From NCBI RefSeq assembly GCF_025399795.1, contig NZ_JAODTZ010000044.1:25845-89844 (forward strand): a stretch of 64,000 nucleotides of DNA, read 5' to 3'. Numbering within the stretch: position 1 is the stretch's first letter; every line of letters starts with the position of its first letter. The notes under the pieces were generated by a model. It saw only the letters and a program-made list of their open reading frames with translations, was not told where the DNA came from and searched no databases. This stretch comes from Streptomyces rhizosphaerihabitans. Its GTDB lineage: Bacteria > Actinomycetota > Actinomycetes > Streptomycetales > Streptomycetaceae. The translations under genes were made by a program, and so were the position numbers. Positions 15,154 to 22,879 of the stretch are shown one piece after another.

Positions 15154-15939
15154 GTGGAAGTTGTCATCGTCCCGGACGCCAAGGCGGGCGGCGAGCTGAT
15201 CGCCGAGGCCATGGCGGAACTGCTCAGGCGCAAGCCCGACGCACTGCTCGGCGTGGCCACCGGCTCGACGCCGCTGCCCATCTACGAGGCGCTCGCGGCC
15301 CGAGTGGGTTCCGGTGCCGTGGACGCCTCGGGCGCGCGCATCGCACAGCTCGACGAGTACGTGGGGCTGCCGGCCGAGCACCCCGAGTCCTACCGTTCCG
15401 TGCTGCGCCGCGAGGTGCTGGAGCCGCTCGGCCTCGGCATGGACGCGTTCATGGGTCCCGACGGCACCGCCGCGGACGTCCAGACCGCGTGCGAGGCGTA
15501 CGACAGGGCGCTGGCGGCGGCCGGCGGGGTCGACCTCCAGCTGCTGGGGATCGGGACGGACGGGCACATCGGGTTCAACGAGCCGTGCTCCTCGCTCGCC
15601 TCGCGGACCCGGATCAAGACGCTGACCGAGCAGACCCGGGTGGACAACGCGCGGTTCTTCGACGGCGACATCGAGCAGGTGCCGCACCACGTCATCACGC
15701 AGGGCATCGGCACGATCCTGGAGGCGCGGCACCTGGTTCTGCTCGCGACCGGCGAGGGCAAGGCGGACGCCGTGGCGGCGACGGTCGAGGGGCCGGTCGC
15801 GGCGGTCTGCCCGGCGTCGGCACTGCAGCTGCACCCGCACGCGACGGTGGTCGTCGACGACGCCGCCGCGTCCAAGCTGAAGCTCGCGGACTACTTCCGG
15901 CAGACGTTCGCCGCCAAGCCCGGCTGGCAGGGCATCTGA
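15154..15939 (+). CDS. nagB: NagB, glucosamine-6-phosphate deaminase
   Basis: 261 aa, the standard length. It converts glucosamine-6-phosphate to fructose-6-phosphate and ammonia, the step that links chitin-derived aminosugars to glycolysis. Motifs: LGVATGSTPLPIYEAL (phosphate loop), AQLDEYVGLP (catalytic Asp region), and LLGIGTDGHIGFNEP with the active-site His. The GTG start is at 15154. A dre operator lies just upstream, which fits control by DasR (encoded at 21581). It converges on the dasD hydrolase. Confidence 0.96.
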   Translation: MEVVIVPDAKAGGELIAEAMAELLRRKPDALLGVATGSTPLPIYEALAARVGSGAVDASGARIAQLDEYVGLPAEHPESYRSVLRREVLEPLGLGMDAFMGPDGTAADVQTACEAYDRALAAAGGVDLQLLGIGTDGHIGFNEPCSSLASRTRIKTLTEQTRVDNARFFDGDIEQVPHHVITQGIGTILEARHLVLLATGEGKADAVAATVEGPVAAVCPASALQLHPHATVVVDDAAASKLKLADYFRQTFAAKPGWQGI

Positions 15940-16016
15940 CAGCCGGGCCCGGCCTCGGCGAAAGCACGGGGCCGGGCCCGGCCCTCGGCGAAATGACGGT
16001 CCGGGCGGGAACACGC

Positions 16017-16048
16017 AGGTGCCGGGCTCCCCAGGGAGCCCGGCACCT
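16017..16048. terminator. bidirectional terminator nagB / dasD
   Basis: 14-bp perfect stem (16017-16030 with 16035-16048) and a ccag loop, followed by tttg on the plus strand, between the convergent ends of nagB and dasD. Confidence 0.8.
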
Positions 16049-16074
16049 TTGCCTTGCGGCCAGGGAGCGGTCCG

Positions 16075-17832
16075 CTACTCCCCCGCGATGACCTCCGCCG
16101 CGGCCCGGCCGCACACCCGCGCCGCGCCGTGGGTGGCGATGTGCAGGGCGCCCCGGGGCGCCGACTGGGGGACGCCCATCTCGACCACGACGGTGTCGGG
16201 GCGGGAGGCGAGCAGGGTGTCGAGGGCGGTCGCCATCCAGGGGTGCCGGTGTTCGTCGCGGACGACCGCCACGAGGGGCCGCGCCCCCGCGGCGGCGAGG
16301 GCCGAGGAGCCCGCGTCCACGCCGGTGAAGCTGCCGGTCTCGGTACCGGGAAGCAGCCGGGCCAGCTCCGCGGCCACGCCCCAGGGGGTCTCGTCACCGA
16401 CGGCGATGTTCGCGACCGGGGTGAGCGCTGCGACGTAGGGGGCCTCGGTGAGCGAGGTGTACGACGCGGAGCGGGTCACGGTCAGAGCGCGCCGGGCGGC
16501 GATCAGGCCCACGTCGGAGGCTCCACCCGTACCGCCCGAGGCGTTCGAGGCGTTCGACCTGTTTGCACTGTCCGAGCTGTCCGAGCTGTCCGAGCTGTCC
16601 GAGCTGTCTGTACCGGCCGTACCGCCTGTACCGTTCAGCCCGCTCGCACCAGCTGTACCACCCGTAGCGTTCACGCCACCCGTACCGCTCGTACCGTCTG
16701 TACCACCCAGGCTGTTCGAAGCGTTCGAGCTGTTCAAGCCATTCGTGCGGGAGATGACCACCGAGGCGGAGGCGGCCGGGGAGGCCTTCGGGATCGCGGA
16801 GGCCGCGGCCGTCCACTCGGCCAGTGCCCGCACCCGGTTCGCCGCGTCCGCGAGGCGCTCCTCGGGGAGTTCACCGGCGCGGACGGCGGAGACCAGGGCG
16901 TCGCGGAGGCGGCGCACGGTGTCGTCGTCCGCCAGTCCGCCGCCGACGCAGATGGCGTCCGCACCGGCCGCGATGGCCAGCACGCTGCCCCGCTCGATGC
17001 CGTACGTCGCGGCGATGGCCTGCATCTCCATGCCGTCGGTGACGATCAGGCCGTCGTAGCCGAGTTCCTCGCGCAGCAGACCGGTGAGGATGCGGCGGGA
17101 GAGGGTGGCCGGGCGGTCCGGGTCCAGGGCCGGGACGAGGATGTGCGCGCTCATCACGGCACGGCTGCCCGCGGCGATCGCGGCCCGGAAGGGGACGAGT
17201 TCGCGGGACTGGAGGACCGACAGGTCCGCGTCGATGCGGGGCAGGGCGTGGTGGGAGTCGACCGCGGTGTCCCCGTGGCCCGGGAAGTGCTTGGTGCAGG
17301 CGGCGACGCCGGCGGCCTGGAGGCCGGTGACGTAGGCGGCCGTGTGCCGGGCCACCAGGTCGGTGTCGGCACCGAAGGACCGTACGCCGATGACCGGGTT
17401 GGCCGGGTTGGAATTCACGTCGGCGGACGGCGCCCAGTTGAGGTTCACTCCGCACGCGGCCAGCCGGCGGCCGAGTTCGAGGGCGACGGCCTCGGTGAGC
17501 GCCACGTCGTCGACGGCGCCCAGTGCGTGGTTGCCCGGGAAGGACGACCCGGTGCGCACCTCAAGGCGGGTGACGTCGCCGCCCTCCTCGTCGATGGCGA
17601 CCAGGACGTCGTCGCGTTCGACGCGCAACTGGGCGGTCAGGGCGGCCAGTTGATCGGGTGAGGCGATATTGCGGCCGAACAGGCCGACGGAGGCGAGGCC
17701 TTCACCGAGACGGCGCAGCAGCCAGTCCGGCGCCGTGGTCCCGGTGAATCCGGGCTGGAGCACGGTGAGGGCGTCGCGCGTCAGGCCGTCCTTTGAATTG
17801 GACGCAGTGGTACCACTGGCGAATGTCGTCAT
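16075..17832 (-). CDS. dasD: DasD, GH3 beta-N-acetylglucosaminidase
   Basis: 585 aa. The NagZ-type GH3 signature KHFPGHGDTAVDSHH (181-195) supplies the His/Asp acid-base pair; VTDGMEM supplies the nucleophile Asp (266). There is no signal peptide, so it should cleave imported chitobiose in the cytosol. Residues roughly 360-440 are a Gly/Ser/Thr/Asn-rich low-complexity linker containing four DSS repeats, which separates the barrel from the C-terminal domain and is unusually long. The ATG at 17832 lies nine bases after dasC but has no Shine-Dalgarno, so the start is uncertain and reinitiation is likely. The symbol follows the S. coelicolor das cluster. Confidence 0.9.
   Translation of the reverse strand: MTTFASGTTASNSKDGLTRDALTVLQPGFTGTTAPDWLLRRLGEGLASVGLFGRNIASPDQLAALTAQLRVERDDVLVAIDEEGGDVTRLEVRTGSSFPGNHALGAVDDVALTEAVALELGRRLAACGVNLNWAPSADVNSNPANPVIGVRSFGADTDLVARHTAAYVTGLQAAGVAACTKHFPGHGDTAVDSHHALPRIDADLSVLQSRELVPFRAAIAAGSRAVMSAHILVPALDPDRPATLSRRILTGLLREELGYDGLIVTDGMEMQAIAATYGIERGSVLAIAAGADAICVGGGLADDDTVRRLRDALVSAVRAGELPEERLADAANRVRALAEWTAAASAIPKASPAASASVVISRTNGLNSSNASNSLGGTDGTSGTGGVNATGGTAGASGLNGTGGTAGTDSSDSSDSSDSSDSANRSNASNASGGTGGASDVGLIAARRALTVTRSASYTSLTEAPYVAALTPVANIAVGDETPWGVAAELARLLPGTETGSFTGVDAGSSALAAAGARPLVAVVRDEHRHPWMATALDTLLASRPDTVVVEMGVPQSAPRGALHIATHGAARVCGRAAAEVIAGE
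16569..16604. repeat. four 9-bp repeats inside dasD
   Basis: tgtccgagc repeated four times in tandem encodes the Asp-Ser-Ser repeats of the DasD linker on the minus strand. Flanking DNA (16520-16745) continues as degenerate gtaccg and gttcgag repeats. It is a likely site of length variation in multiples of three codons. Confidence 0.85.
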
Positions 17833-17841
17833 CGGGAGGCG

Positions 17842-18717
17842 TTATCCCTTCACGGCGCCCGCGGTCAGACCCGCGGCCATCTTGCGCTGGACGAGGAGGA
17901 ACAGAACGACGATCGGCACGGCCATCATGGTGGATCCAGCCATCATCGGGGCGTACTCGGTGCCGTGCTTGGTGGTGAAATTGCCGAGCCAGACGGTGGC
18001 GGTCTGGTTCTGCTGGCTCAGCAGCATGAGGGCGTAGAGGTATTCGTTCCAGGCCTGGATGAAGGCGTAGACGGATGTCGCGACCATGCCGGGGGCCAGC
18101 AGCGGGAAGACCACGCGGATGAAGGCGCCCGTGCGGCTGCACCCGTCGACCATCGCCGCCTCCTCCAGCTCCTTCGGGATGTTGACGATGAAGCCGCGCA
18201 GCGTCCACACCGTGAAGGGGAGGATGAAGGTCAGATACGTGATGATCAGGCCGGAGAGCTTGTCGTACTGACCGAGGTCGTTCAGCAGCAGGAAGATCGG
18301 GATGATCATGGCGACCAGCGGGACCATCTGGACCGCGAGGATGCCGACGATCACTGCCTTGCGGCCGCGGAAGGCGAAGCGGGAGATGGCCAGCGCGGCC
18401 AGCATCCCCACCACGATGCCGATCACGACCACCGAGAGCGACACGATCAGGCTGCGGCCGACCGGGCCCCAGAAGTCGGCGATGTCCAGCGCGCGGCGGA
18501 AGTTGTCGAGCGTGAACCCCGTGGGGAACAGGCTCGGATCGGAGTCGATGGCGTCCTTGGACGGCTTGATGGCCGTGTTGAGCATCCAGTAGACCGGGAA
18601 GCCCGCGATGGCGAAGACGAGCAGGCCGAGGACGTTCCAGCCGAGCTTGGACTTGCGGGGCCCGGAGGACTTCCGCCCCGCGGCGGACGTACGCCCGGAC
18701 GTGGCGACGGCACTCAT
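17842..18717 (-). CDS. dasC: DasC, ABC sugar transporter permease
   Basis: 291 aa MalG-type permease with six membrane segments and the cytosolic EAA loop ELEEAAMVDGCSRTGAFIRV that docks the ATPase. With DasB it forms the channel for N,N'-diacetylchitobiose import. The ATG at 18717 overlaps the dasB stop by four bases. As in other Streptomyces sugar importers, no ATPase gene is present; a shared MsiK-type ATPase encoded elsewhere is expected. Confidence 0.93.
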   Translation of the reverse strand: MSAVATSGRTSAAGRKSSGPRKSKLGWNVLGLLVFAIAGFPVYWMLNTAIKPSKDAIDSDPSLFPTGFTLDNFRRALDIADFWGPVGRSLIVSLSVVVIGIVVGMLAALAISRFAFRGRKAVIVGILAVQMVPLVAMIIPIFLLLNDLGQYDKLSGLIITYLTFILPFTVWTLRGFIVNIPKELEEAAMVDGCSRTGAFIRVVFPLLAPGMVATSVYAFIQAWNEYLYALMLLSQQNQTATVWLGNFTTKHGTEYAPMMAGSTMMAVPIVVLFLLVQRKMAAGLTAGAVKG

Positions 18718-19700
18718 TCGACCTCTCCGATCTGCAGCATCTGACGCATGTACACGGCGACCACGCCCAGGAGCAGCAGCACGGTCAGCACGGCGATCGC
18801 CGACCCCTGCGCGTAGTCGTTGACGACGAAGGCGCGGTCGTAGGAGTACGTGGTGAGCAGTTGGAACTCCGCCTCCGGGTGGCCGCCCCGCATGACGAAG
18901 ACCTGCGGGAAGACGCCCATGTCCCAGATGACGGAGAGGGTCGTGAGCATCACGATGATCGGCTTGAGGATCGGCAGCGTGACATGGCGGAAGACGCCCC
19001 AGGCGCCCGCGCCGTCGAGCCGTGCGGCCTCCTCCAGCTCGGCGGGCACCTGGGTGAGTCCCGCACTGAGGGTGATGACGACGAACGGCACCGCGCCCCA
19101 GACGACCAGGAGCATGATCACGCTCAGGCCCTGCGTCCCGCTGGCGAACCAGTTGTGGCCGATCATGTCGACGCCGGGGAGCTTGCTGAGCAGCGCGTTG
19201 AAGACGCCGTAGTCGGAGTCGAAGAGCCACTTGAAGACCGTGGTGGCGACGATGATGGGCATGCCCCAGCTGGCCACCAGCACGATGTTGATGAGTGTCT
19301 TCACCCATCCGGAGACCCGCTGGAGGAGCAGCGCGATCAGCATGCCGACGACCATCGTGAAGACGACGGCCCCGCCGGCGAACAGGACGGTCCGGACGAC
19401 CACCGCCCAGAACTCGCTGTCCGAGAGCACATGGGCGAAGTTGTCGAAGCCGACCGACTCGGCAGGCTGGAAGCCCCAGAGCTGGGACTGCCCGAACTTC
19501 TGGAAGGAGAGCGTGACCAGGCGCGCCAGCGGATAGCCGAGGACCAGCGCGAGGATCAGCAGGCACGGGGCGAGCAGGGCCCAGGGGGCCGCCGCCGCGC
19601 CCGAGGTCCGCTTGGCGCGTGGCGCCTCGGCGACGGCCGGTGGCGGTGCCTGCCGCGGCGGCGGCACCTTGGCGGGGGTGGTCGTGTCTGCGGCACTCAT
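18714..19700 (-). CDS. dasB: DasB, ABC sugar transporter permease
   Basis: 328 aa MalF-type permease. A hydrophilic Pro/Ala-rich N-terminus of about 35 residues precedes the first helix PWALLAPCLLILALVLGYPL; five more helices follow. The EAA loop reads ELEEAARLDGAGAWGVFRHV. It pairs with DasC. The ATG at 19700 lies 147 bases after dasA, a gap holding a strong stem-loop (19797-19840) that probably lowers permease expression relative to the binding protein. Confidence 0.93.
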   Translation of the reverse strand: MSAADTTTPAKVPPPRQAPPPAVAEAPRAKRTSGAAAAPWALLAPCLLILALVLGYPLARLVTLSFQKFGQSQLWGFQPAESVGFDNFAHVLSDSEFWAVVVRTVLFAGGAVVFTMVVGMLIALLLQRVSGWVKTLINIVLVASWGMPIIVATTVFKWLFDSDYGVFNALLSKLPGVDMIGHNWFASGTQGLSVIMLLVVWGAVPFVVITLSAGLTQVPAELEEAARLDGAGAWGVFRHVTLPILKPIIVMLTTLSVIWDMGVFPQVFVMRGGHPEAEFQLLTTYSYDRAFVVNDYAQGSAIAVLTVLLLLGVVAVYMRQMLQIGEVE

Positions 19701-19796
19701 CGCGCGCTCCTCAGCGGTCCCTCAGGTCGTACGAAAGCGAAGGCCCGCACGGCCGGGCGCTGCGGGGGGCGAGCCCCTGGCCGGGCCGTACGGGAG

Positions 19797-19840
19797 GCAG
19801 GGCCCCGCCCCTCCGCGAAGGAGGACCGACGGGGCCCTGC
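19797..19840 (-). promoter_or_regulatory. intercistronic stem-loop between dasA and dasB
   Basis: An outer 11-bp stem (19797-19807 with 19830-19840) encloses an inner cctcc-gcga-ggagg hairpin type. It starts eight bases past the dasA stop. Such structures protect the binding-protein mRNA and partially terminate before the permease genes. Confidence 0.7.
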
Positions 19841-19847
19841 TCTCAGG

Positions 19848-21131
19848 TCACTTGGTGTTGATGACCTTGTCGATGGCGGCGTCCGCTTCCTTCGCGGCGT
19901 CCGCGACCGACTTCTTGCCGGTGCCGATGTTCTGCAGCATGGTCTGCAGGACCTGGGCCTTCTCGACCTGGCCCCAGCCCGGCGCCATCGGGACGAACCA
20001 GCTGGACTCGGCCGCGGTGGCCGGGACGACCGTCGCCGGGTCGTTCTTCAGGGTGGCGAGGTCGGTCTTGTTGTTGGGCAGGTTGCCCTTGGCCATCAGG
20101 CCCTTCTGGCCCTTGGCGCCGGTGAACGCGTTGATCCACTCGGCGGCGACGGCCTGCGCCTTCGACTTCACCGGGACGGCGAGGTCGGAGCCGCCCAGGA
20201 AGACCGGGAGGTTCTTGCCGGACGGGCCGGGCATCACGAAGTTCTCGAGGTTGCCCTTGAGCTTGCCGGTCTTGTCGCTCTCCGGGGCCTCGGCGGTCGC
20301 GCCCTCCCAGGCGGCACCGAAGATCATGCCGGACTTGCCCTGGCCGTAGACGATGTAACGGTCGGACTCGTCCTTGGTCTTGTCGCCGTGCATGTACTTG
20401 TCGACGACGGTCTTGAACTCGGTGAGGCCCTTGACCGACTCGGGCGAGGAGAGGTTGGCCTTCCACTGGCCGCCCTCCTGCGTCGCGATGGAGCCGCCGG
20501 CGTCGTAGACGAAGGACATGGCCGCGTACCAGTCACGGGTGGGCTGGTACCAGGCGCTGAACTTGCTGCCCCCCTTCTTCTGGATCTTGTCCAGATCGGA
20601 GGTGAGCTCCTGGTACGTCTTCGGCGGGGTCTTCACGCCGGCCGAGGCGGCGACGTCCTTGCGCCAGTTGCCGACGCGGCCACCGGCGTAGTACGGCACG
20701 CCGTAGGTCTTGCCGTCGTAGGTGACGGAGGTCTTGAGGCCGTCCAGCCAGCCGTCCGAGTTCTCGAACTTCGAGGCGTCGAGGGGAGCGAAGGCACCCT
20801 TGACCATGTAGCCGAGCATCTCGGAGTTGCCCATCTCGACCACGTCCGGCGCCTTGTCGGTGGCGAGGACCGCGTCGAGCTTGGTGTTCTTGTCCGGCCA
20901 GCCGTAGTACTCGTGCTTGATCTTGATGCCGGGGTGCTTCGCCTTGATCGCCGCGTCGGCCGCCGTGACCAGCTCGGGCCAGTTGTTCTGCGCGTCGACC
21001 GTGAGCCAGACCGTCAGCTCCTTGGCGTCCGCGCCCTTGTCCGACCCCCCGGACTTGTTGTCGTTCCCGCACGCCGCGACGGAGAAGATCATGCCCGCGA
21101 TACCGATCGCGGCTACCAGCTTGCGCTTCAC
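19848..21131 (-). CDS. dasA: DasA, chitobiose-binding lipoprotein
   Basis: 427 aa extracytoplasmic solute-binding protein. The GTG at 21131 (after GAGGAGG) gives a lipoprotein signal KRKLVAAIGIAGMIFSVAAC with the lipobox cysteine after VAA, then a GNDNKSGGSDKGAD spacer. The body follows the family-1 sugar-binding fold (LTVWLTVDAQNNWPELVTAA at its start). It captures N,N'-diacetylchitobiose for DasBC. It heads the operon dasA-dasB-dasC-dasD; dre operators lie between it and the divergent dasR. Confidence 0.95.
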   Translation of the reverse strand: MKRKLVAAIGIAGMIFSVAACGNDNKSGGSDKGADAKELTVWLTVDAQNNWPELVTAADAAIKAKHPGIKIKHEYYGWPDKNTKLDAVLATDKAPDVVEMGNSEMLGYMVKGAFAPLDASKFENSDGWLDGLKTSVTYDGKTYGVPYYAGGRVGNWRKDVAASAGVKTPPKTYQELTSDLDKIQKKGGSKFSAWYQPTRDWYAAMSFVYDAGGSIATQEGGQWKANLSSPESVKGLTEFKTVVDKYMHGDKTKDESDRYIVYGQGKSGMIFGAAWEGATAEAPESDKTGKLKGNLENFVMPGPSGKNLPVFLGGSDLAVPVKSKAQAVAAEWINAFTGAKGQKGLMAKGNLPNNKTDLATLKNDPATVVPATAAESSWFVPMAPGWGQVEKAQVLQTMLQNIGTGKKSVADAAKEADAAIDKVINTK

Positions 21132-21218
21132 GCCACCCTCCTCAGGGATGCCACAAACCCCCCTGCTCCCCGCGGTGACATACGCCGTGTACCGCCCGTG
21201 GGGCCGGGACTGGACCAA

Positions 21219-21230
21219 TGGTGTAGACCA
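21219..21230. promoter_or_regulatory. DasR operator (dre) at dasA
   Basis: tggtgtagacca, one mismatch to the dre palindrome, 88 bases upstream of the dasA GTG. A weaker match, tggcctagacct (21243-21254), lies 12 bases further on; the pair may bind cooperatively. Confidence 0.8.
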
Positions 21231-21434
21231 GTACGGGGAGCTTGGCCTAGACCTAGAGGGGTGTCAAGGGTGCGTAAGCCCGTCCAGTCGTCCGTTATGG
21301 GACCTACATATGCAAGGACCTTTAAGTAGGTAAGCGGCATAAACAGCGGGCCTGTTCAGGACCTGCGAGGGAACCGCCCCCGGGCCGTCCGCACGGCCGT
21401 CCCCACCGCCTCGCGCGCCACCGTCTGCGCGCGA

Positions 21435-21446
21435 TGGACTAGACCA
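21435..21446. promoter_or_regulatory. DasR operator (dre) at dasR
   Basis: tggactagacca, one mismatch to the dre core, about 135 bases upstream of the dasR ATG; consistent with autoregulation. Confidence 0.75.
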
Positions 21447-21580
21447 ACGGGTGCGCCGACGGTATATAGAGGGGATCACGGAGCGTGCGGGGGACACTCG
21501 CGCAGCAAGCCGTGCCACGATGTGAGCCGTGGCCGTCGATATGTCGGTCGCTTCGGCATCCGGAGCCGGGAAGGCAGAGC

Positions 21581-22345
21581 ATGAGCACCGACGTCAGCAG
21601 TGCGGAGAACGAGGGTGGGGCGCCCATCCGTACCGCGCGCGTGCCCAAGTACTACCGCCTCAAGAAGCACCTGCTCGGCATGACGGAGACACTGCCGCCC
21701 GGGACGCCGGTACCGCCCGAGCGGACCCTCGCCGCCGAGTTCGACACCTCGCGCACCACGGTGCGGCAGGCCCTTCAGGAGCTGGTCGTCGAGGGCCGTC
21801 TCGAACGCATCCAGGGCAAGGGCACCTTCGTCGCCAAACCGAAGGTCTCCCAGGCGCTCCAACTGACCTCGTACACCGAGGACATGCGCGCCCAGGGCCT
21901 CGAACCCACCTCGCAGCTGCTGGACATCGGCTACATCACGGCGGACGAGACCCTCGCCGGCCTGCTCGACATCTCGGCCGGCGGCCGGGTGCTGCGCATC
22001 GAGCGGCTGCGCCTGGCGAGCGGCGAGCCGATGGCCATCGAGACGACCCATCTCTCCGCCAAGCGCTTCCCCGCCCTGCGCAGGTCGCTCGTCAAGTACA
22101 CCTCCCTCTACACCGCGCTCGCCGAGGTGTACGACGTCCACCTCGCCGAGGCCGAGGAGACCATCGAGACCTCGCTGGCGACGCCGCGCGAGGCCGGACT
22201 GCTCGGCACCGACGTGGGCCTGCCCATGCTGATGCTCTCCCGCCACTCGCTCGACCGGCAGGGCGAGCCGGTGGAATGGGTGCGGTCGGTGTACCGGGGC
22301 GACCGGTACAAGTTCGTCGCCCGCCTCAAGCGCCCGCAGGACTGA
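21581..22345 (+). CDS. dasR: DasR, GntR/HutC-family regulator
   Basis: 254 aa. The N-terminal winged helix begins PKYYRLKKHLLGM and contains PPERTLAAEFDTSRTTVRQA (recognition helix). The C-terminal UTRA effector domain carries LDISAGGRVLRIERLRLASG and PMAIETTHLSAKRFP, the aminosugar-phosphate site. DasR is the global repressor of chitin/GlcNAc use and a link to development and antibiotics; glucosamine-6-phosphate releases it from dre sites. It is divergent from dasABCD with three dre-like sites between. The ATG at 21581 follows GGGAAGG. Confidence 0.96.
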   Translation: MSTDVSSAENEGGAPIRTARVPKYYRLKKHLLGMTETLPPGTPVPPERTLAAEFDTSRTTVRQALQELVVEGRLERIQGKGTFVAKPKVSQALQLTSYTEDMRAQGLEPTSQLLDIGYITADETLAGLLDISAGGRVLRIERLRLASGEPMAIETTHLSAKRFPALRRSLVKYTSLYTALAEVYDVHLAEAEETIETSLATPREAGLLGTDVGLPMLMLSRHSLDRQGEPVEWVRSVYRGDRYKFVARLKRPQD

Positions 22346-22361
22346 GCCATATGGCGTAACC

Positions 22362-22394
22362 CGCGGGTATGGGGCGCACGCTCCCGTACCCGCG
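22362..22394 (+). terminator. dasR terminator
   Basis: 12-bp stem with one G-U pair (22362-22373 with 22383-22394) and a 9-base loop, 16 bases past the dasR stop. Confidence 0.7.
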
Positions 22395-22597
22395 CGTTGC
22401 GCCGCCCGGCCCGGCGGGCCCGGACGGACCGTCAGGCGCCGTACCGGCCCCAGGGGTTCCGCGCCCGCCGAGGGCGCCGTGCGCTCCGACACGAACCCTC
22501 CACACCCGCCGTCCGAGCAGGGGTTCCCTAGAGCGGAACCATCCCCTAGATTGCCTGCGCGTTACCCAGGTGATCGATGAGGGGACGGAGTCGCCCT

Positions 22598-22879
22598 ATG
22601 TCAGACCTGCCCGAAGTGAAACCACCGGTGGTGACACCGGTACGTGTGGTGATCGCCCTCTGTCTGTTCGCGCCCTTCGTGGCGATGCTGTGGGTCGGCT
22701 CCTACACGAAGACCGACCCGGCGTTCATCGGCATCCCGTTCTTCTACTGGTACCAGTTGCTGTGGGTGCCCCTGTCCACGGTGCTGACCGTGACCGCGTA
22801 CCAGCTGTGGCGGCGTGACCAGCGCGCCCGCGCCCGCGCCTCCGCGTCCACGTCCGCCGAGGGAGGTGCCGGAGCATGA
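22598..22879 (+). CDS. DUF3311 small membrane subunit
   Basis: 93 aa with two membrane segments (VRVVIALCLFAPFVAMLWVG and the YWYQLLWVPLSTVLTVTAYQ segment) and a charged Arg/Ala/Ser-rich tail. DUF3311 proteins are the small partners of SSS-family transporters of the MctP type. Its stop overlaps the transporter start (ATGA), so the two are co-translated and probably form one complex in the membrane. Confidence 0.88.
   Translation: MSDLPEVKPPVVTPVRVVIALCLFAPFVAMLWVGSYTKTDPAFIGIPFFYWYQLLWVPLSTVLTVTAYQLWRRDQRARARASASTSAEGGAGA

Noticed and set aside
17805..17818. Palindrome cagtggtaccactg at the dasD start as a DasR site
   Set aside because: It has the dre arms but lacks the central ctag, and lies inside coding sequence; DasR spacing would be wrong.
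18861..21329. An 822-codon open frame antisense to dasB and dasA, and similar long antisense frames elsewhere
   Set aside because: It mirrors the third-position G/C of the real genes, has Arg/Glu/Asp/Gly-biased composition and no family motifs.
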